NCBI GenBank assembly: GCA_040394475.1
Contig: JBEBSD010000027.1
Coordinates: forward strand, 8,497-72,496
Direction: 5' to 3'
DNA length: 64,000 bases
DNA from: JBEBSD01 sp040394475
GTDB lineage: Bacteria; Bacteroidota; Bacteroidia; Cytophagales; Spirosomataceae
Part shown: positions 44,811 to 53,069 of the stretch, in pieces
Layout: each line of letters starts with the position of its first letter
Position numbering within the stretch: the first letter of the stretch is position 1
Translations under genes and position numbers: made by a program
The notes under the pieces: model-generated
What the model was told of the DNA's origin: nothing
The model's input: the letters and a program-made list of their open reading frames with translations, nothing else
Databases searched by the model: none

Positions 44811-45800
44811 GTGAAAAAAATTGGCTTTATCGGTTTATTGTATTGCGCGGTTATGGGACAGGTGACAGCCCAGCTGATAACTGTTAACGGGGAGGCACAG
44901 GGGACCACTTACCAGGTAAAATATGCCGATACGCAGGGACGCAATCTTAAAAGAGGTATCGACAGCCTGTTGGCAGCTATTGACAAATCGTTGTCAACCT
45001 ACGACCCCGAATCGGAAATCTCCGTATTGAACCGGTCGCATGCCATCCGCTTTCAGTCGCCCTACTTCTACCCGGTACTGCGGAAGTCTGAAGAGGTTTA
45101 TCTCAGGACCGGTGGTCTGTTCGATCCGACGGTGATGCCTTTGGTAAGCGCCTACGGATTTGGTCCGGATGGAAGACAGGAGGTGGGGCAGATCGATCGG
45201 GACTCGGTGCTGCAGCTGGTTGGATTTGATAAAATTACATTTGACAGTCTTTCTGTCAGCAAGCGATACGAACAGGTCAGGCTTGATTTCAACGCCATTG
45301 CGCAAGGCTATTCAGTAGATGTTATAGGAGCTTTTTTAACCGAAATGGGAATTCGGAATTACCTGGTGGAGGTAGGCGGAGAATTAAGGGCCTCGGGGAG
45401 AAAGCCCGACGGGAGTTCCTGGGTAGTAGGAATCGCCAATCCGGCGTTTACCGGCCGGTTAAAGGCAACGGTAGCCCTTAATGATTGCGGAATGGCGACT
45501 TCCGGTAACTATCGCAATTATTACGAAAAAGACGGTGTCCGGTACAATCATATTATTAATCCTAAAACCGGTCTTTCCGAACAGGGAGACTTGCTTAGTG
45601 TTACGGTATTTGCGCCGGATGCGATGACGGCGGACGCCTATGCAACGGCCTTTGTTGTGATGGGCATGGCGAAAATGAAGGAACTGTTGCCGCGCCTTCC
45701 GGAGCTAAATGTGTATGCCGTTTATTCGGAAAACAGTGGTGAAATCGGTACTTACATGACTGATGGGATCAGTACCTTGGTGCGGGAAGGAGCGAAATAA
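44811..45800 (+). CDS. apbE: FAD:protein FMN transferase
   Basis: A 329-residue ApbE, exported by a signal peptide (1-21, ending VTAQ; no lipobox cysteine at the cleavage site). The enzyme splits FAD and transfers FMN onto threonine or serine of an FMN_bind target. Family features are GEAQGTTYQVKY, DKSLSTYDPESEISVLN, DFNAIAQGYSVDVIGAFL, NYLVEVGGELRASG, the HIINPKTG loop and DAMTADAYATAFVVMG with the metal-binding aspartate/threonine set. The start is a GTG 8 bases after the FMN-protein stop, so the two are co-translated. The adjacent DGITGAT protein is the obvious target. Confidence 0.92.
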   Translation: MKKIGFIGLLYCAVMGQVTAQLITVNGEAQGTTYQVKYADTQGRNLKRGIDSLLAAIDKSLSTYDPESEISVLNRSHAIRFQSPYFYPVLRKSEEVYLRTGGLFDPTVMPLVSAYGFGPDGRQEVGQIDRDSVLQLVGFDKITFDSLSVSKRYEQVRLDFNAIAQGYSVDVIGAFLTEMGIRNYLVEVGGELRASGRKPDGSSWVVGIANPAFTGRLKATVALNDCGMATSGNYRNYYEKDGVRYNHIINPKTGLSEQGDLLSVTVFAPDAMTADAYATAFVVMGMAKMKELLPRLPELNVYAVYSENSGEIGTYMTDGISTLVREGAK

Positions 45801-45804
45801 CGCC

Positions 45805-45943
45805 ATGGTCTGTGTCCCACAGACCATTTTGGATACCAGCTTGGAACGGAGTGGCCTGTGAAGACACAGTCCACGGCTGTGAAGACACAGTCCACGGTTA
45901 AGTGAAGACACAGTCCACGGCTAAGGGGAAGACACAGTCCACG
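45805..45943. repeat. palindrome plus four GAAGACACAGTCCACG direct repeats
   Basis: ATGGTCTGTG-TCC-CACAGACCAT (45805-45827) is followed by four direct copies of GAAGACACAGTCCACG beginning at 45860, 45881, 45904 and 45928 (steps of 21, 23 and 24 bases). They are related to the GAAGACACAGACCAC words at 43565-43610. The block fills most of the 181 bases between apbE and the second ECF sigma gene. Confidence 0.85.
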
Positions 45944-45981
45944 ATTAAGGTGAAAAGAAGATGGTTTATTAAAAAAAGTAC

Positions 45982-46557
45982 ATGAGCAGGGTGTCGGCAG
46001 ACCAGGAAACGGATCGGGTAGTATGGGGGCGGCTTCTGAACGGAAATCAGGAGGCGATGACGTATTTCTATGAAAAATACGCAGACCACTTATTGCGGTA
46101 CGGGCTTTCCCTGACACCGGACAGAGAACTGATAAGTGATGCTGTCCAGGAACTGTTTATCACCTTATGGACCCGGAGGAATCAGCTTTCTATACCGGAT
46201 TCGGTGCGTCATTACCTGATGGCTTCCCTGCGCCGCCGGATTTTAAGGGCAATACGTTCCGAAAAGAGGAATATAGTAGTTACGGCAGAAGTGCCGGATG
46301 TGGCCGATGAGCACGGAGATGACGATGAGATGCACCAGTATCTCCAAAGGGCTGTCAGATCGCTCCCCGCACGACAGCAGGAGCTGGTTTTTCTGAAATA
46401 TTATGAAAAACTCAGCTATGAACAAATTACCGCTTTAACCGGATTGGAGTACCAGGTACTCCGGAACACGTTGTACCGGGCGCTGAAAACGCTTCGGGGA
46501 ACGCTGGTCGGGCAGGTAGACTTGCTGTTAACGGTATTTTTTTGTTTTTTTTTATAA
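45982..46557 (+). CDS. ECF sigma factor of polysaccharide module 2
   Basis: A 191-residue ECF sigma factor. Region 2 is QEAMTYFYEKYADHLLRYGLSLTPDRELISDAVQELFITLW (about 23-65), and region 4 is LPARQQELVFLKYYEKLSYEQITALTGLEYQVLRNTLYRALKTLR (about 123-168). The last 20 residues are unusually hydrophobic (LLLTVFFCFFL), which is odd for a soluble sigma factor. It is followed after 88 bases by a fecR gene and STN-type susC, so it should control module 2 through surface signalling. Confidence 0.9.
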   Translation: MSRVSADQETDRVVWGRLLNGNQEAMTYFYEKYADHLLRYGLSLTPDRELISDAVQELFITLWTRRNQLSIPDSVRHYLMASLRRRILRAIRSEKRNIVVTAEVPDVADEHGDDDEMHQYLQRAVRSLPARQQELVFLKYYEKLSYEQITALTGLEYQVLRNTLYRALKTLRGTLVGQVDLLLTVFFCFFL

Positions 46558-46645
46558 ATTTCGGCTCAACCTGAGGTTACAAACCCCGCAGCACGGTCTC
46601 TCTACAGTTAAAGTGCCTTTACATTGTTTTCGTGAATACACTGAT

Positions 46646-47644
46646 ATGGATTACAACCAGTTTGAGGTAGAAGACTTTATCGCCGATGAGGAGTTTGTCA
46701 AGTGGGTGACCGGGCCGGATCCGGTGACCGAACAGTTCTGGAAGGAATGGCTCGGGCGGTATCCCGATAAACGTGAGACGGTGGAAAGGGCCAGGAATTT
46801 TATCCGGAACCTGGAGTTCCGGGAAACGTGGAGTGCCGGGGAACGTACGCGGATGTGGCGGAATATCGCCGTAGAAATGGACAGGGGATCATTACCCGAC
46901 AGTATAGCGACCAAGTGGTTCCGCTCCGGCCTGACCTGGTTATCGGTAGCGGCTTCGGTGCTGCTGCTCGCAGGAATCGGATGGTACTACCGGATGGGGA
47001 CGACCCATGAGATCCGTACCGATTTCGGGGAAATCCGGGAGCTGCTGCTGGAAGACGGCACGCAGGTAACGTTGAATGCCAATTCACGGCTGGAATATTC
47101 CGGAGACTTTCCGGAGCAGGATATCCGGAGTGTCCGTATTCACGGAGAAGCATTTTTCAAAGTGGCCAAACGGGAACTGGCGGGGAAAAAACAGCCCTTT
47201 GTAGTGTATGCCAATGGATTGGCCGTGCACGTTTTGGGAACAGAGTTCAACGTAACCACCCGGAGAGGAAAAGTGGCGGTAACCCTGGAAGAAGGACTGG
47301 TGAGAGTAACCGATACTGCTAATAGTGAGAATACCCTGATGTTGCAGCCCGGTGAAAAGGCCTTGCAGTACGGAAGTCGTTCGCCGTTGAAAAAGGAGAA
47401 GGCGGCCGAAGAGGCATCCTGGAAGGAAAGGGTGATCCGGTACCGGCACAGCACGCTGCAGGAAATAGCGGAAATGCTGATGGACGTGCATGATATACAG
47501 GTGATAATCATGGATGAGAAACTAAAAAATGAACGATTTACAGGTTCTTTTCCATCCGATTCAGCTACCCTGTTTTTTGATAAATTAGAGAAACTATACC
47601 CCATTACGGTTACCAGAGAGGGGAAAAAGTATTTTCTGGAATAA
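46646..47644 (+). CDS. FecR-family anti-sigma factor of module 2
   Basis: A 332-residue protein from the ATG at 46646; the frame is open from a GTG at 46613, but MDYNQFEVEDFI is the normal family start. The cytoplasmic sigma-binding part (1-90) includes EDFIADEEFVKWVTGPDPVTEQFWKEWL, and a membrane helix lies at about 97-115. The periplasmic FecR part has IRTDFGEIRELLLEDGTQVTLNANSRLEY, VRIHGEAFFKV and AVHVLGTEFNV. The C-terminal domain ends LEKLYPITVTREGKKYFLE. It should hold the sigma factor until the STN domain of the adjacent SusC signals. Confidence 0.92.
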   Translation: MDYNQFEVEDFIADEEFVKWVTGPDPVTEQFWKEWLGRYPDKRETVERARNFIRNLEFRETWSAGERTRMWRNIAVEMDRGSLPDSIATKWFRSGLTWLSVAASVLLLAGIGWYYRMGTTHEIRTDFGEIRELLLEDGTQVTLNANSRLEYSGDFPEQDIRSVRIHGEAFFKVAKRELAGKKQPFVVYANGLAVHVLGTEFNVTTRRGKVAVTLEEGLVRVTDTANSENTLMLQPGEKALQYGSRSPLKKEKAAEEASWKERVIRYRHSTLQEIAEMLMDVHDIQVIIMDEKLKNERFTGSFPSDSATLFFDKLEKLYPITVTREGKKYFLE

Positions 47645-47712
47645 AGAAATTCGACGGATACCGGCGTTCGGTAAAACGGCCGAGTAAATATGTGCTACCT
47701 AAACCAAAAACG

Positions 47713-50700
47713 ATGTTTGCAAAACTAAGACAGCTGCTGCTGATGGCGGCAGGCGCCCTTATGGCCGGGCCGGGCTACGGAACGCCCGCGGTATCAGTGG
47801 ATACGAGGACAGAGATTTCCGGGAAACGACTGGCGCTGACGGCGGCTTTGGAAATTCTTTCCAAAAAGTATCAGGTTATTTTTGAATTCAATGACCGGGT
47901 AATAGAAGATAAGTCTGTGGAGGCAAAACATGTGCTTGCAGGCAGAGACTTGGAAGATGTCCTGAAACGTATATTGGATCCGTTATCGATCCGTTACGAA
48001 CGGCACGGGCGCAATTCCTACCTGATTTACCGCCCCGCAACGGCGGCAAAAACGCTTTCGTCAGGGGCCATGGAAGAGTTGAATATCTCCTATGAAGGGA
48101 TTCATGCCGGCGGCCTGTCGAAGATTCCTGAGGGAGCGCCGGTGCAGCTTACAGGTACCACTGCCCTGAATACATTTGCGGTGGCTATTGACGTGCAGGG
48201 AACCGTTACCGATGAAAGAGGGGAGGGAATGCCGGGGGTAAGCGTGGTAGTGGGCGGTACTTCGAGAGGTACCCTTACGGATGCAAAAGGCAATTTCAAA
48301 ATTTCGGTTCCTGATAACAAGGCGCGTCTGACCTTTTCTTTTGTGGGTTACCTGACACAGGAGGTGGTTGTGGGTAATCAGAGTACGATAACCATTCAGC
48401 TGGAGGTGGATAACCAGGCGCTGGAAGAAGTGGTCGTGGTGGGCTATGGTACCGTGTTGAAAAGCGACATTACCGGTTCGGTTTCCAAAATCAGCGCTGA
48501 AAATGTCAATGAACGTGCAGTTTCCTCGGTAGAACAGTTTTTACAGGGGCAGGTTTCCGGCGTTCAGATTACGCAGAATACCGGCGCTCCCGGCGGGGGG
48601 ATAAGTTTTAACATCAGAGGAGCAACCTCCGTAAGCGGCTCCAATCAACCCCTGGTGGTGATTGACGGCTACCCGGTAGAATCCGATAACGGCGCTGTTA
48701 AAATGTCGGGCGGTAGTCAGTCGGGATACCTGGGCGAGCTCCCCAACGATAACGCCCTGGCCAGTCTGAACCCCGGTGATATCGAATCCATAGAAATACT
48801 CAAGGACGCCTCAGCTACCGCTATTTACGGCTCCAGGGGGTCGAACGGGGTGGTGTTGATTACTACCAAAAGAGGAAAATCGGGTCGGGACCGGGTAGAG
48901 TACAGTTTTCGCTATGATATCGGAAAATTGCCTAAAACCATTCCGGTGCTTAACACGCGGGATTACATTACATATTCCAATGAAGCCTATCTGAACGATG
49001 GCAGGGATTCCGCTTATACGGCCGCCCAGATTGCCCAGCACCTGAAGACAGATTATGACTGGCAAGATCTGATTTACCGGACTGCCATCACGCAGAACCA
49101 CCAGGTAAGTCTTTCAGGCGGTCAGGATAAAATGAAATATGCGGTGGTAATGGGATATCTCGGACAGGAAGGAATTGTCAAAAATTCCCGCTTCGACAGA
49201 GGATCACTGCGGATTAACCTGGACAGGGAGATCGGGAAACGTTTTAAAGTGGGCGTGAATATGAGTGGTACCATCAGCAATAACAAAGCAGCGATGCAGT
49301 CATCCAACCGTGAAGACGTCTCTACGTCCGTAGTCCATGGCGCCTTGCGCTCCCGGCCCCTGGTTTCGCCCTTTACGGCCGACGATGAACTGGATCAATC
49401 CTACCAGGGAAACCCGCTCACATTGATTACGCTGGCCGATGACCAAAACCGGGTGACCACGGTCCTGGCCAATGTGTTTGCCGAGTATACCATTGCCAGC
49501 GGTCTCACGTTCCGGGTAAATGGCGGTGTCAATAACATGGCTTCCCAGCGTGATTTCTATCATCCGAGAGGAACTACGCTCGGAAATCTGGAAGGAGGTT
49601 ATGCCTATCGCGGTCATGTCGGTGCGTTCAATTATCTTACGGAATATACCTTGAACTATAATAAAACGATTGCCAAGCGGCACCGGATAAATGCGGTGGC
49701 CGGCTACACCTGGCAGGAATGGAAACGCGAAAGTTTTGGAATAAACGCGCTGAATTTCCCAAATGACAATCAGAAATATTATAATTTTTCCGGCGCCAAC
49801 TCCATTACAAAGCCGGCCGTAAGTACTACCTCCTGGGCGCTGGCATCTTTTCTGGGAAGGATCAACTATAGTTTTGACAACCGCTTTTTACTGACGCTGA
49901 CCGGGCGCAGCGACGGGTCGACCCGTTTGGCCCTGGGGAATAAATGGGCGTTTTTCCCTTCCGCCGCGCTGGGCTGGAATGTCCATAATGAAGCCTTTAT
50001 GAAACCGCTGAACTTCTTCTCACAGCTGAAAATCAGGGCTTCGTACGGTACCTCCGGCAATCAGGCAATCGGAGTGGGCGCCACGCAGGCGACGCTGGGA
50101 ACAACCAGTGCGGTCATCAACCAGGCGGTGCAGACCGGGTATGTGCTTGCCAATATGGCCAACAGCCAGCTGCACTGGGAAACTACCCGGCAAACCAACA
50201 TCGGGGCAGATATGGCTTTTTTTGATAACCGGTTGACGTTTGAATTTAATTACTACAACAAGCGCTCGGAAGATCTGCTGATTGCCCTGGTCATCCCGCC
50301 GTCCAATGGGTTTACCCGTTACAATACCAACCTGGGTGTGGTTGAAAACAAAGGGCTTGAGTTTGATCTGGGCGGGAAAATACTGACAGGCCCGCTTAGC
50401 TGGGATGCGTCCGGAAACCTTTCGGTCAACCGCAATAAAATCCTGAGCCTGGGGGGAGTGGATTCATTTGTCGGGTCGGTGTTTACGGCGGTGGCCGGAC
50501 AGTCCCTTCATATCGCCAAGGTCGGAAACCCGATCGGAGCGTTCTATGGCTACCGGATCGATGGCATTTACCAAAACCAGAATGAAGTGGACAGCGGACC
50601 AACGGATTCGGCATTGCCCCAGCCGGGCAGCTTTAAGTACAGGGACCTGAACGGAAATCATCAGATTGATGCCGACGACCGGGAAATCATCGGAAACCCG

Positions 50701-51207
50701 TATCCTGATTTTATATTCGGACTTACCAACAATTTCGCCTGGAGAGGCTTGTCGCTGTCGGTGTTCTTCCAGGGAAGTATCGGTCAGGATGTCATCAATG
50801 CCAATCGCTTCTACCTGGATGCGCTTACCCGCGGGCTGCAGACAAACGTAAGCCAGGCAGCCTGGGAAGGCCGCTGGCAAGGGGAAGGCACGAGTAATTA
50901 CTACCCGAAGCCAACTGCCGCTACAGTTCCGTTCAATGCCCGGTTCACGGATTTTATCGTGGAGGATGCGTCGTTTGTACGCTTGAAAAATATCACCTTA
51001 TCGTATAGCTTTCCGCCGGGCAGTATTCCCCGCATCGGCGGGCTGAAGCTGTTCGCATCCGTCAGCAACCTGGTTACCTGGACGAATTACAAAGGTTATG
51101 ACCCGGAGATCAGCAGCCGGGCCGACAGGGCCATGCAGCCGGGAGTAGACAACGGCAGTATTCCACAATACCGGAACGTTTCATTCGGAGTCAATGTCGG
51201 GTTTTAA
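47713..51207 (+). CDS. SusC-type TonB-dependent transducer with STN domain (module 2)
   Basis: A 1164-residue transporter from the ATG at 47713; an in-frame GTG lies 7 codons upstream. A signal peptide is followed by an STN domain (about 40-105; TAALEILSKKYQVIFEFNDR to RYERHGRNSYLIYRP). Then come a linker, a carboxypeptidase-regulatory-like domain (VQGTVTDERGEGMPGVSVVVGGT, about 167-240), EEVVVVGYGTVLKSDITG, the plug (IRGATSVSGSNQPLVVIDGYP; KDASATAIYGSRGSNGVVLITTKRG) and a barrel ending VSFGVNVGF. Expected ligands are oligosaccharides released by the lyases of module 2. It acts with the adjacent SusD and signals to sigma/FecR. Confidence 0.93.
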   Translation: MFAKLRQLLLMAAGALMAGPGYGTPAVSVDTRTEISGKRLALTAALEILSKKYQVIFEFNDRVIEDKSVEAKHVLAGRDLEDVLKRILDPLSIRYERHGRNSYLIYRPATAAKTLSSGAMEELNISYEGIHAGGLSKIPEGAPVQLTGTTALNTFAVAIDVQGTVTDERGEGMPGVSVVVGGTSRGTLTDAKGNFKISVPDNKARLTFSFVGYLTQEVVVGNQSTITIQLEVDNQALEEVVVVGYGTVLKSDITGSVSKISAENVNERAVSSVEQFLQGQVSGVQITQNTGAPGGGISFNIRGATSVSGSNQPLVVIDGYPVESDNGAVKMSGGSQSGYLGELPNDNALASLNPGDIESIEILKDASATAIYGSRGSNGVVLITTKRGKSGRDRVEYSFRYDIGKLPKTIPVLNTRDYITYSNEAYLNDGRDSAYTAAQIAQHLKTDYDWQDLIYRTAITQNHQVSLSGGQDKMKYAVVMGYLGQEGIVKNSRFDRGSLRINLDREIGKRFKVGVNMSGTISNNKAAMQSSNREDVSTSVVHGALRSRPLVSPFTADDELDQSYQGNPLTLITLADDQNRVTTVLANVFAEYTIASGLTFRVNGGVNNMASQRDFYHPRGTTLGNLEGGYAYRGHVGAFNYLTEYTLNYNKTIAKRHRINAVAGYTWQEWKRESFGINALNFPNDNQKYYNFSGANSITKPAVSTTSWALASFLGRINYSFDNRFLLTLTGRSDGSTRLALGNKWAFFPSAALGWNVHNEAFMKPLNFFSQLKIRASYGTSGNQAIGVGATQATLGTTSAVINQAVQTGYVLANMANSQLHWETTRQTNIGADMAFFDNRLTFEFNYYNKRSEDLLIALVIPPSNGFTRYNTNLGVVENKGLEFDLGGKILTGPLSWDASGNLSVNRNKILSLGGVDSFVGSVFTAVAGQSLHIAKVGNPIGAFYGYRIDGIYQNQNEVDSGPTDSALPQPGSFKYRDLNGNHQIDADDREIIGNPYPDFIFGLTNNFAWRGLSLSVFFQGSIGQDVINANRFYLDALTRGLQTNVSQAAWEGRWQGEGTSNYYPKPTAATVPFNARFTDFIVEDASFVRLKNITLSYSFPPGSIPRIGGLKLFASVSNLVTWTNYKGYDPEISSRADRAMQPGVDNGSIPQYRNVSFGVNVGF

Positions 51208-51232
51208 TTTACCAATCTAATCAGGAAAGATC

Positions 51233-52897
51233 ATGAAGAAATACTTGTTGCTTTTCAGCTTGACAGCCTCGTTAACGGCGTGCAGCCTGGAAGAAACGCT
51301 TTACAACAACCCTAATTCGGAAACCTTCATTAACAATGAGAATGACGTGGCGTTCCAGCTGAGCGGGGTGTATAATTTTTTTACGCAGTTCGGCGGGTAT
51401 GCTGCCAACCTCACCTATCCGATCTTGTACGGAGGAGATGATATTGCCACGACAGGTGCGGCTCAACGGCTGTTTGCCGACAAAAGTCTTCCGGCCTCCA
51501 ATCAGTACCATACGGGGTGGGGCATTTACTACAATACGATCAACAATGCCAACGCTTTGATGGAAGTAGTGGAGCGGACCGATAAAGTTTCGGAAGCTTT
51601 CCGGCAGCGGGTCCTAGGAGAGCTTCGGTTTATGCGTGGTTTTTCCTACTTCAACCTGGTTCGTTTCTATGGAGGCGTACCGATTAAGGCTGTTTCCACT
51701 ACAGGAGGTTCTGAATTTTACCAGGCGCGGAATAGCGTTGATGAAGTGTATGCATTTTTACTGGAGGACCTCAAAAAGGCTTCCGAGCTTTGTCTGCCGT
51801 TCAGCAAACAGCCTGGCCCTGAGTTTGGCCGGGCCACTAAAGGAGCGGCGCAGGCCGTATATGCGCTTGCCAGTCTGACGTACGCTAATCAACTGGACCT
51901 GGCCGATAAATCCGGGGAGGCGCAGGCGCATTACCTGCAGGCGAAGAGCTATGCCGATAGCGTGATCCTGTCAGGTGAATACGCACTCATCCCTGATTAT
52001 GCCGACCTATGGGACATTAACAAGGAAAAAGGAGCTTATCGGGAAGTTATTTACGGCATACAGTTTACCCGCGATGCCCTGGCCGCAAGCGCCAGTTCAC
52101 GGGGATCGGAACTGGCCTATTATACCCAACCCAGTACCCGTAACAACGTATGCGGTAATGTGACGGATGGTCTGGGCGCCGGTACCCTCCGGATTCAGCC
52201 GTGGTTTTACGATTATTGTACCACGGGAGACTTCGAAAATGATTACCGGGCAGAGGTGTCCTTTACCACCACGTGGCTCAATACCATAACGGGGGTAACA
52301 CGGATCACTTACCCGTTGGTACGGACAACCAACGAAACCGTAGAGGCTTATCCCTATATTGACAAGTACAAAGATCCGGATGGTTATCAGGCCCGGAACA
52401 ATGAGAATGACCTCTTCATTACCCGTCTCGCGGAGGTATACCTCATCAAGGCAGAAGCTGAAAACGAGTTGAACGGCCCGACGGAAGAAGCTTATGCCGC
52501 ATTTAACAAGCTGCGGGAAAGAGCCCGGCTGGCCGACGGAAATGCCCGGGAAACACCGTTGAACCTGGCGGCGGGACTTACCAAAGAGGAATTCCGGAGG
52601 AAGATTTTTGACGAAAGAGGACTGGAACTCGTGGGGGAGGGACACCGTTGGTTTGATCTGGTAAGAATGCGGTATCAGCAAACCAATAAAACCATGATGG
52701 AGCACCAGTATGCCGATTTCCTGCCGACTTTGCTTCCGCATACAGCCCCTACCTATGTATCGGCTTCCAAAACGTGGACAGGAGGACGTGTACAGCCGCT
52801 GAACATCGTGCCGTTCCATAAGAAATTCCTGATATGGCCGATTCCCAGTTCGGAAATTGATGCCAATCCGGCGATGACGCAGAATGAGAATTGGTAA
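51233..52897 (+). CDS. SusD/RagB-type glycan-binding lipoprotein (module 2)
   Basis: A 554-residue lipoprotein (SLTACSLEET; cysteine about 17 with acidic residues after it, as in surface-exported lipoproteins). SusD features are AFQLSGVYNFF, the central LGELRFMRGFSYFNLVRFYGGVPI, LITRLAEVYLIKAEAENELNGPTEEAYAAFNKLRERARLADG and IFDERGLELVGEGHRWFDLVRMRYQ. It starts 25 bases after susC. A repeat-containing gap of 172 bases follows before the first lyase. Confidence 0.93.
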   Translation: MKKYLLLFSLTASLTACSLEETLYNNPNSETFINNENDVAFQLSGVYNFFTQFGGYAANLTYPILYGGDDIATTGAAQRLFADKSLPASNQYHTGWGIYYNTINNANALMEVVERTDKVSEAFRQRVLGELRFMRGFSYFNLVRFYGGVPIKAVSTTGGSEFYQARNSVDEVYAFLLEDLKKASELCLPFSKQPGPEFGRATKGAAQAVYALASLTYANQLDLADKSGEAQAHYLQAKSYADSVILSGEYALIPDYADLWDINKEKGAYREVIYGIQFTRDALAASASSRGSELAYYTQPSTRNNVCGNVTDGLGAGTLRIQPWFYDYCTTGDFENDYRAEVSFTTTWLNTITGVTRITYPLVRTTNETVEAYPYIDKYKDPDGYQARNNENDLFITRLAEVYLIKAEAENELNGPTEEAYAAFNKLRERARLADGNARETPLNLAAGLTKEEFRRKIFDERGLELVGEGHRWFDLVRMRYQQTNKTMMEHQYADFLPTLLPHTAPTYVSASKTWTGGRVQPLNIVPFHKKFLIWPIPSSEIDANPAMTQNENW

Positions 52898-52915
52898 GGG
52901 AGATTGGGTGGAGGA

Positions 52916-53000
52916 GCTGTCGGTTGTCGGAAATCAGCTACCGGCTATCGGCGGTCAGCTATCGGCAATCAGAAGTCAGCTATCGGTAGTCGGCTGTCTG
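52916..53000. repeat. dispersed TCGG(C/A)-ATCAGCTA repeat words
   Basis: About eight degenerate copies of words such as TCAGCTATCGG and GTCGGAAATCAGCTA, the same vocabulary as in the 7765-8455 array. They keep an open frame that extends the next gene upstream to 52884, but that extension is only repeat. Confidence 0.8.
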
Positions 53001-53069
53001 TTGGGTCAGTGGGCGAGGATGGGAGGTTCTCCGAAAGATTGTATTGAGAACAAGCGAAAAAACATTTTC

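Noticed and set aside
52884..53069. 62-residue N-terminal extension of the first heparinase-type lyase
   Set aside because: The extension translates repeat words and overlaps the end of susD. A normal signal peptide starts at the ATG at 53070.
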